From NCBI GenBank assembly GCA_949316235.1, contig OX438758.1, positions 13,363,731 to 13,427,730 on the forward strand: DNA of 64,000 nt. Reading direction: 5' to 3'. The position numbers were made by a program, and so were the translations under genes. The stretch is from Oegoconia quadripuncta. Taxonomy: Eukaryota > Arthropoda > Insecta > Lepidoptera > Autostichidae. Below the pieces are notes generated by a model. That model worked only from the letters and a program-made list of their open reading frames with translations, made no database searches and was not told the origin of the DNA. Of this stretch, positions 58,739-64,000 are shown piece by piece (the stretch's first letter is position 1; the number at the start of each line of letters is the position of its first letter).

Positions 58739-59232
58739 ATGCTACAACTGTTATTGTTGATGTCCAAGGATTTAAGGATTTAAAAAACAATTTTATTGTC
58801 AAAGAATTAGCCATAGGGACTCAAGAATATACTCAAATATTTTTGGTCAAACCTCCTTACTGTTTTAATTACTTATCAAAAGAGGAAAAGAAACAAGTCA
58901 GGTGGATAGAAAAAAATTATGGAATATATTGGAGTGAAGGATTTATTGACTTCCGCGAGTTTAAACGCATAATTATTCCATACCTAAGCAATAAAAAAAT
59001 ATTAACAAAAGGTTTTGAAAAAATGAAATGGATCAAGGAATTGTCAGGAAATTGTGAAATAATAGATATTGGAGAGAAAGGCTGTCCAAATTTTTTAAGG
59101 TTGCGTGAAAATTATTGTAAAAGTGATGGTAATTTGAATTGTATTGAACATACAAAAAAATGTGCATTAAGTAATGTTCTATTAATAAAAAAATGGTATA
59201 TTGACAATCATATTTATGATTATATTAATTAA
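58735..59232 (+). CDS. Polinton conserved protein of unknown function after the capsid gene
   Basis: 165 residues, beginning MNATTVIVDVQGFKDLKNNF, followed by VKELAIG, FLVKPPYCFNYLSKEEKK, WIEKNYGIYWSEGF and a Cys-containing C-terminal half ending NVLLIKKWYIDNHIYDYIN. I have seen 'VVDVQGF...KELAI...KPP...WLE..HGI.W..G' in uncharacterised insect Maverick-related proteins. The first strand with an acidic residue and the late HN/W pattern are vaguely like an RNase H or DEDD exonuclease fold, which is weak inference. It overlaps the capsid stop by ATGA and is followed by AATAAA at 59327. Confidence 0.55.
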   Translation: MNATTVIVDVQGFKDLKNNFIVKELAIGTQEYTQIFLVKPPYCFNYLSKEEKKQVRWIEKNYGIYWSEGFIDFREFKRIIIPYLSNKKILTKGFEKMKWIKELSGNCEIIDIGEKGCPNFLRLRENYCKSDGNLNCIEHTKKCALSNVLLIKKWYIDNHIYDYIN

Positions 59233-59326
59233 ACTAGATTAAAACTATTTTACAGATATCTACTTTATTAAGAAAATATTATCTTGAATTATTGTAAATT
59301 TATTTAGCGACATTGATTTGATTTTA

Positions 59327-59332
59327 AATAAA
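59327..59332 (+). terminator. Polyadenylation signal for the rightward gene block
   Basis: AATAAA lies 95 bases after the last rightward stop codon and is followed by T/GT-rich sequence ('gtttgtcatatttac'). It would end transcripts of the capsid block. Confidence 0.55.
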
Positions 59333-59549
59333 GTTTGTCATATTTACAAAATATTTTCTTTCATTTTTATAACCTACCTCTTAGTTTTAAAGCACACTAT
59401 GAAATAAAAAAACTGAACGATTTTTTAGTTTGAATTTATTGAGAAAGTGAAGTAAAATAAACAAATTGTATTTAACAATGAAGAAATATATTAATAAGAA
59501 ATTTTACAATTCTATGTACAAGAAATTTTACATGTATGCTTAAGTACTA

Positions 59550-59555
59550 TTTATT
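59550..59555 (-). terminator. Polyadenylation signal for the leftward 141-residue gene
   Basis: AATAAA on the minus strand, 26 bases beyond the stop at 59581. Together with 59327 it makes a convergent 3'-end region of about 220 bp between the two gene blocks. Confidence 0.45.
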
Positions 59556-59580
59556 TACAAACACAATTATACACAAATAA

Positions 59581-60006
59581 TTACACACAATCATGAGCAC
59601 ATAGTTTTTTAGATATACTTTTGATCAATGTTTCCGTATGATCCATTATATCATCATAAACGTCTTTTACTACATACTGCGCACGCAGCATAACATCACT
59701 GTCACTGCTATTATCAGCATCACTATCAATATTCCTCGGTATTGGATTCGACAAGTCCAATACCTTTACTTTAATCAACTTTAATCCTTGTAGTTTTTCT
59801 TTTGTAATTACATACGACAAGGAATGTTGATGTAATGTTTTCTTTATATGCGGCTTACTGCTTGCACTACGCTTGACTTTCTTTTGTTTAGGTTCTCGTT
59901 GACGTTTAGTTAAATCTGGAAACGATTCATCGAAGTTAACCCAATAGTCTTGTACATTTTGCTCGCAGGCATATGCAGGTGAATATGAAGGTGATCCGTC
60001 AGACAT
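59581..60006 (-). CDS. Polinton leftward gene, function unknown
   Basis: 141 residues from the ATG at 60006 (MSDGSPSYSPAYACEQN...). It is hydrophilic: an acidic and aromatic N-terminus, then a strongly basic patch RQREPKQKKVKRSASSK, a helical KEKLQGLKLIKVKVLDL segment, a Ser/Asp run (DSDADNSSDSDV) and a C-terminal helix. I choose 60006 rather than the frame-extending ATG at 60081. The intervening 75 bases read like the end of an intron, with ttgtttgttacag ending at 60009, and a GTAAGT donor lies at 60091. The basic patch suggests nuclear or DNA binding, by inference. I do not recognise the family. Confidence 0.55.
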   Translation of the reverse strand: MSDGSPSYSPAYACEQNVQDYWVNFDESFPDLTKRQREPKQKKVKRSASSKPHIKKTLHQHSLSYVITKEKLQGLKLIKVKVLDLSNPIPRNIDSDADNSSDSDVMLRAQYVVKDVYDDIMDHTETLIKSISKKLCAHDCV

Positions 60007-60008
60007 TT

Positions 60009-60091
60009 CTGTAACAAACAATTTATTAAGTTTAAAATAGGTATTTAAAGCATCTGATTTAATTAATTTACCCAGATTCATATAAACTTAC
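60009..60091 (-). other. Probable 83-bp intron in the leader of the leftward gene
   Basis: Donor g/GTAAGTTTAT begins at 60091 and acceptor TTGTTTGTTACAG ends at 60009, just 3 bases before the ATG at 60006. The upstream leader on the minus strand (60092-60180) has no ATG. Splice motifs are visible; splicing itself is inferred. Confidence 0.5.
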
Positions 60092-60800
60092 CAATATGTC
60101 AAAGATTTTCTGATTATTTTAATTTTTTGTGGTACCACTATGCTGTCGGCTTCTATGTAAGAGATGATCGTCCAAGACTCTCGGGTGCAGACAATTGAAT
60201 GACTATTGTATGTGTAGTACACATCGACAATAATGCAAATTTAGGTTAACCATGTCATCAAAAATATTTTACAATTACGTAACCCGCTAAACCCTTGTAG
60301 TGTCACATTCTGCTGACATGATTGCAACAAGTTTATACACGTTTTGTCAGTATTTACTACGTAATTAAATTTTCCCCTCTCTCTGCGAGGGTGTTGTATA
60401 AGGCTACTAAGGGACCTATGATAACATCTATCTATCTATGTACATAATCAGAATCACCGTTGGCTTTCACACGTATAGAGTAGGTACTTAGTCAATTCCA
60501 AAAAGTGGTTAAAGAAAGTAATCATAAAATCATGTTGGTAATTATTTATTTCACATTCTTTACACAGTGAGCAGTAGTATATTAAATCACTTAGTTCTAA
60601 CTACAATACATGGCAGGTAGGTACACAACATAACAAGTAGAATAGGTAAATATGATGTAACAGATCATGTAGGTTTATGTCGCTTTAAAAATATACATAA
60701 TAGTTATAAAAATATATATTTAGTAATACTAACTTATTACATTAATAATCTTATTGTAAAAAAAAAAAACATTTCACTGACAAGTATTCTTAAATATAAT
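60092..60800. other. Spacer between the leftward unknown gene and the polymerase gene
   Basis: About 700 bp, AT-rich, no open frame of note. It should hold the promoter of the leftward gene and the 3' end of the polymerase transcript. A poly-A tract lies at about 60760. Around 60375-60420 there is 'ctctctgcgagggtgttgta', reminiscent of a dispersed host repeat, which might mean a small insertion inside the element. Confidence 0.4.
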
Positions 60801-60804
60801 TGAA

Positions 60805-63800
60805 TTAACATTTTAAAATCCACGAACTACCCCATGCCTTAGTGGATATTTTGTCATTTGAAATGAATCTTTTGTCGTCATTGCCAGAAAGAGCGATTTT
60901 ATTAACATTTCTTGTAAATATCTCGTGTTTTATTGATCGAAATAAAATATTCTTTTTTCGTATTATTTCTTTATTGTAAAGAACCGACTTATAATCCGAT
61001 AACTCCAAATCGCGAACTACGTAAGACTTCACCCCCTTTGCTTTCTTAACAATTTCATCTTTAGTTGTTAGACAATACAGTTTTGACCGGAGTCCTACAA
61101 ATTCTGATACGATTTGTCCTGCCATTTCATCCTTAAACAATCCTGGAACCTTTTTATTTTTAAGAGGAATGTCATATATATTTTCGTCTCCATAATTACT
61201 GCTATCAAAGTAATTTAAAAAATATTTATTTATGTCATTATAAAAATCGGCGCAGTTAATGGAATAAATAAAACTGTCCGTATCCGTATAGCACAATTGA
61301 ACACGATCTTCATAAAATGGTTTGATAACATTATAATGGAAATTATACATGTGTGTTTTAGATAACTCTAAAACCGTGAAGCCAATGTAGATCGGCTTAT
61401 CCAAGATAATTTGTTCGGGCTTCATTTGAACAGCCACCAAATTATCGGTAAAAACAGAAACGCTATGAAAATATGGACTGGCAATTAAACTATCTGCACC
61501 AGTTTTCTTTTTTGTTTTGTTGAGGGTGTCATGCCATTGATTTACCAAGTGTACACTAACTCTACGCTCAGTATTCTCAAGAGTCTTTCCAAACACTGAA
61601 TTATTCAACAGTTTAAAAAAATCTTGTTCAAATGTAGATTTTGCTTTTTGACGCAGTTGAGTATTTAATTCAATATATTTCTTAAGATATGAGCTCTGTT
61701 TGAAAGTAATTGCTCTGTGAATTTTACACAGTATTAAACCATGCTCTAAACACTTTTTTAAGTGAACATAATGAATCACATAGTTATATTTGTTGTATAA
61801 ATTGAGCACAAGCTTTTTATTTTTGCCTCCGGGTGGGATACATTTCTCTGGACAGAATGGTAAATCATTATGATATTGATGTAAGTAGTCTGGATAAAGC
61901 AAATCAACTTCGAGTATATAGCCGTATTCGGATTCATCTTCTATGTTTAGTACATTTAAATTTTCTATTTCATTATATTCTAAAAATCTAAAGTCTGATT
62001 GAGGAAGGGTTTGACACATACTATAACCATATAAATTATTACAATCGATGTATGCTATGTATGAATCTTGTTGTGTAGGGTCGTAATCAGGGATATATTT
62101 ATGGTTTGCTTTAGCATAACGATGCGGACACATACACATTCCCCCCCTTATGCCGCTTTGAATCATTCGGATAATTTCTAAGTCCGCTATTAATTCCAAC
62201 TCAACGCCAGTTTTTAGAAGCATTGCATCGAAGGATAGGCTTGGGAGAGTAATGTAAAATGATGGATCTAATTTATAGTGTTGTTTACATGTATCGCGAA
62301 AATGTTCGAAGATGTCGCTCAGTAACAATACGTCTGATTTAAGATAGAGATCAGTATACTCGCCTAAATCTTTTATGTTAAATTTGGACCAAACTAGCTG
62401 AGCGTGTTCGAAATCATCATCAGAAATGTGTTCACCAGTTAATGTATTATAAAACTGTGATTTTCGAGGCAAACTAGACTCTAAATAAGTCTTCCAGTCA
62501 GTCATATAATTGTATGGGTAAACACCTTTTCGAGATAGTAACTTAAATTGTAAGTCATCAGGAAAATGACTGCGAAGATATTTTAAATCAGATTTCGCCA
62601 TAGTTTTAGCTAATTTATCTAAACTCGTTCCTAAAAATTTTAAAGAATCAGTAAAACGCAATTGAATATATTTATTATCCGAAACGGGTAAGAACTTGGA
62701 AAAAGAAATATAATTTTCTTTAGTTTTTGGTAAAATTTTAATGTTCCCAGGGAGTTCACCTAATTCTTTAATAAATAAATGACTATCATATCCCGAAAGG
62801 TTATGAAAAAATACAGGAATACATTTTGGAACTTTGTATTGTAAGTTGCAATGCATATGAGCTGCACCACGAAAACGCCCCGTGATGTGACAGTGATCTT
62901 TGACTCTATCGTTCCACAACAAGTGATTACATATGTGACATCGTGTGGCATTGTCAAAATCCTTAGAATTTTGCTCAGTAAACAATATAGGCTCAGTAGA
63001 ATTTAAGATTGATTGAATTTTTTTGGCGTCATTATGTAGTGAAGTTATAAATTTCGAAACACAATTTTTACCCCGATAAGTCACAAATCGATTGTATTTG
63101 TCATCAACGTTACACACGATGTTGTACGCAAATGCGATAGGTATGTGACGTTGCAAATCGCAAGTACTAGCAACACTCGGATCAGGTTCGCAGCCGTAAA
63201 TCGGTTGTAACATAGTCTCGAAATCCGCATACACAACAAACGGCACATTTTGTTTTCGTTCATAGTTTTTAAATTTAAGTACAGCACCTTTTTGAGGTAA
63301 TACGGTAACAACGCCACCACAACTGTGGTTCTCGAGTTCAACTTCTTTCGGAAAAAACAAGAAACAGGTTTCGCAAAAATATAATTTTCCATGATGACTG
63401 GTTACTTGATTTCTAACGAGACGAGGAAGATCTTTAATTAAGCAATAATGAGATGAAGTATTATTTTCTAACAAGAGCAAATGAACGCGCTTAGTGTTTT
63501 TAAGGAGGGACTCAGATTTATACAGCGGTCCCGTAATATATCTTTTATTGTTTAACCCGTAAATAAAAATACTAATATTCGGGTTATTTTTCTCAAAAAT
63601 GGATACATCTTTAAAAGTGACAGGAAAAGACATATCTTTAATATTGAATAACTGTCGGAAATGGGGGTACGAGGACACGCGCTCGGGGTGTTTACTGGTA
63701 GGGTAGAGAGAAGCTGTAACTGACCACAAGAAACAGTATTCATCTTTGTTATTTATATTTAAACAAGCCTTCTTATTTTTTATGAATGCTGGTAAATTAA

Positions 63801-64000
63801 TATAGCTAGATCCTCTCAACGGTTGATATTTATTGATATTTATTTCAAAGTGAGAGTTGTGTAAAAAAGTCCAACCACTATCTCTTTCTTGAAACTCTTC
63901 CATTTTTTTCATTATACTATTTTCAACTTCTGTAAATGTTTCATTAAAATTATAATTTAAATGAAGTGAAAGGTTTTTCGTTGTAAACGATTTCTGCTCT
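60805..64000 (-). CDS. Polinton protein-primed DNA polymerase B, N-terminus beyond the window edge
   Basis: The first internal ATG is at 63912 (1035 residues from there), but the frame has no stop upstream to 64000, so the true start is outside. Counting from 63912: a C2HC-like zinc motif (C180, C183, H196, C198); exonuclease motifs YADFET (228-233), HNLSGYDSHLF (370-380) and YLKSD (523-527). An endonuclease VII-like zinc segment (C325, C328, DHCHITGRFRGAAH 339-352, C355) lies between Exo I and Exo II. Polymerase motifs are IDCNNLYGYS (about 622), KLLNNSVFG (767-775) and YTDTDS (875-880), then KKAKGVKSY, a KxY-type motif. All catalytic acids are present. It replicates the linear element from protein-primed ends. 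It is transcribed leftward, converging on the capsid genes. Confidence 0.9.
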   Translation of the reverse strand, partial: EQKSFTTKNLSLHLNYNFNETFTEVENSIMKKMEEFQERDSGWTFLHNSHFEININKYQPLRGSSYINLPAFIKNKKACLNINNKDEYCFLWSVTASLYPTSKHPERVSSYPHFRQLFNIKDMSFPVTFKDVSIFEKNNPNISIFIYGLNNKRYITGPLYKSESLLKNTKRVHLLLLENNTSSHYCLIKDLPRLVRNQVTSHHGKLYFCETCFLFFPKEVELENHSCGGVVTVLPQKGAVLKFKNYERKQNVPFVVYADFETMLQPIYGCEPDPSVASTCDLQRHIPIAFAYNIVCNVDDKYNRFVTYRGKNCVSKFITSLHNDAKKIQSILNSTEPILFTEQNSKDFDNATRCHICNHLLWNDRVKDHCHITGRFRGAAHMHCNLQYKVPKCIPVFFHNLSGYDSHLFIKELGELPGNIKILPKTKENYISFSKFLPVSDNKYIQLRFTDSLKFLGTSLDKLAKTMAKSDLKYLRSHFPDDLQFKLLSRKGVYPYNYMTDWKTYLESSLPRKSQFYNTLTGEHISDDDFEHAQLVWSKFNIKDLGEYTDLYLKSDVLLLSDIFEHFRDTCKQHYKLDPSFYITLPSLSFDAMLLKTGVELELIADLEIIRMIQSGIRGGMCMCPHRYAKANHKYIPDYDPTQQDSYIAYIDCNNLYGYSMCQTLPQSDFRFLEYNEIENLNVLNIEDESEYGYILEVDLLYPDYLHQYHNDLPFCPEKCIPPGGKNKKLVLNLYNKYNYVIHYVHLKKCLEHGLILCKIHRAITFKQSSYLKKYIELNTQLRQKAKSTFEQDFFKLLNNSVFGKTLENTERRVSVHLVNQWHDTLNKTKKKTGADSLIASPYFHSVSVFTDNLVAVQMKPEQIILDKPIYIGFTVLELSKTHMYNFHYNVIKPFYEDRVQLCYTDTDSFIYSINCADFYNDINKYFLNYFDSSNYGDENIYDIPLKNKKVPGLFKDEMAGQIVSEFVGLRSKLYCLTTKDEIVKKAKGVKSYVVRDLELSDYKSVLYNKEIIRKKNILFRSIKHEIFTRNVNKIALSGNDDKRFISNDKISTKAWGSSWILKC

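Larger units (their letters stand above)
51954..64000. mobile_element. Polinton/Maverick (adintovirus-like) element, right end outside the window
   Basis: Contains the hallmark set: protein-primed DNA polymerase B, retroviral-type integrase, FtsK/A32-type packaging ATPase, adenovirus-type cysteine protease, double-jelly-roll major capsid protein and a single-jelly-roll-like minor capsid protein. A PLA2-like virion protein is also present. Rightward genes occupy 52.26-59.23 kb and leftward genes 59.58 kb to beyond 64 kb, with polyadenylation signals between. Every frame is open, so the copy is young or still functional. The left boundary at 51954 is a guess: a stem-forming segment begins there and Polinton ends often start with AG. 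It needs the partner terminal repeat and a 6-bp target duplication. Confidence 0.9.

Overview
This is a eukaryotic nuclear window from an insect, most likely a moth or butterfly. It is AT-rich and gene-poor, with no bacterial-style operons outside one element. It is littered with short interspersed repeats: a tRNA-headed family whose copies share the '...cgcgggttcgatccccagcggggta...' B-box region, a second tRNA-headed family built around 'gcgggattcgaacccgc', 5S-rRNA-like pieces, LINE tails and foldback elements. No species can be named from the sequence alone.

Layout. Positions 1 to about 35 kb are intergenic or intronic DNA made of repeat copies and relics, with no intact gene that I can support. 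At 35.65-36.95 kb on the minus strand lies a decayed copy of a protein family carrying a 'SDxCxGQNxN'-type motif, probably of transposon origin. The tract 37-42 kb is mostly unexplained and holds a few short coding-like patches. At 42.07-43.54 kb (minus) is the one convincing host coding exon. It ends in a splice donor and resembles the N-terminal part of insect proteins related to glutaredoxin domain-containing cysteine-rich protein (GRXCR-like). Its later exons should lie at lower coordinates but I could not find them, and its 5' UTR exon(s) should lie at higher coordinates. From 44 to 51.5 kb the window is again repeats, including a 385-bp foldback element.

The centrepiece is a Polinton/Maverick (adintovirus-like) virus-transposon from roughly 52 kb to beyond the right edge. 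Rightward genes are: packaging ATPase, a DUF8207-like protein, a possible fibre-like protein with 'DAVNKxYVD' repeats, an integrase with C-terminal chromodomain, a phospholipase A2/pX-like virion protein, an adenovirus-type cysteine protease, a minor capsid (penton-like) protein, a 62-residue protein, the double-jelly-roll major capsid protein, and a 165-residue unknown. Convergent leftward genes are a 141-residue unknown with a probable 5'-UTR intron, and the protein-primed DNA polymerase B, whose frame is still open at position 64000. All frames are intact, so the copy looks young. The right terminal repeat is outside the window.

The most interesting signal is at 56264-56273. The PLA2/pX-like reading frame ends in a canonical -1 frameshift heptamer, A AAA AAC, directly followed by its stop codon. 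A -1 slip there enters exactly the protease frame, which has no ATG upstream of its conserved N-terminal region. This suggests the capsid protease is made as a frameshift fusion, as in gag-pro of some retroviruses. Several other neighbouring genes overlap by ATGA or similar, which is also unusual for a eukaryotic element.
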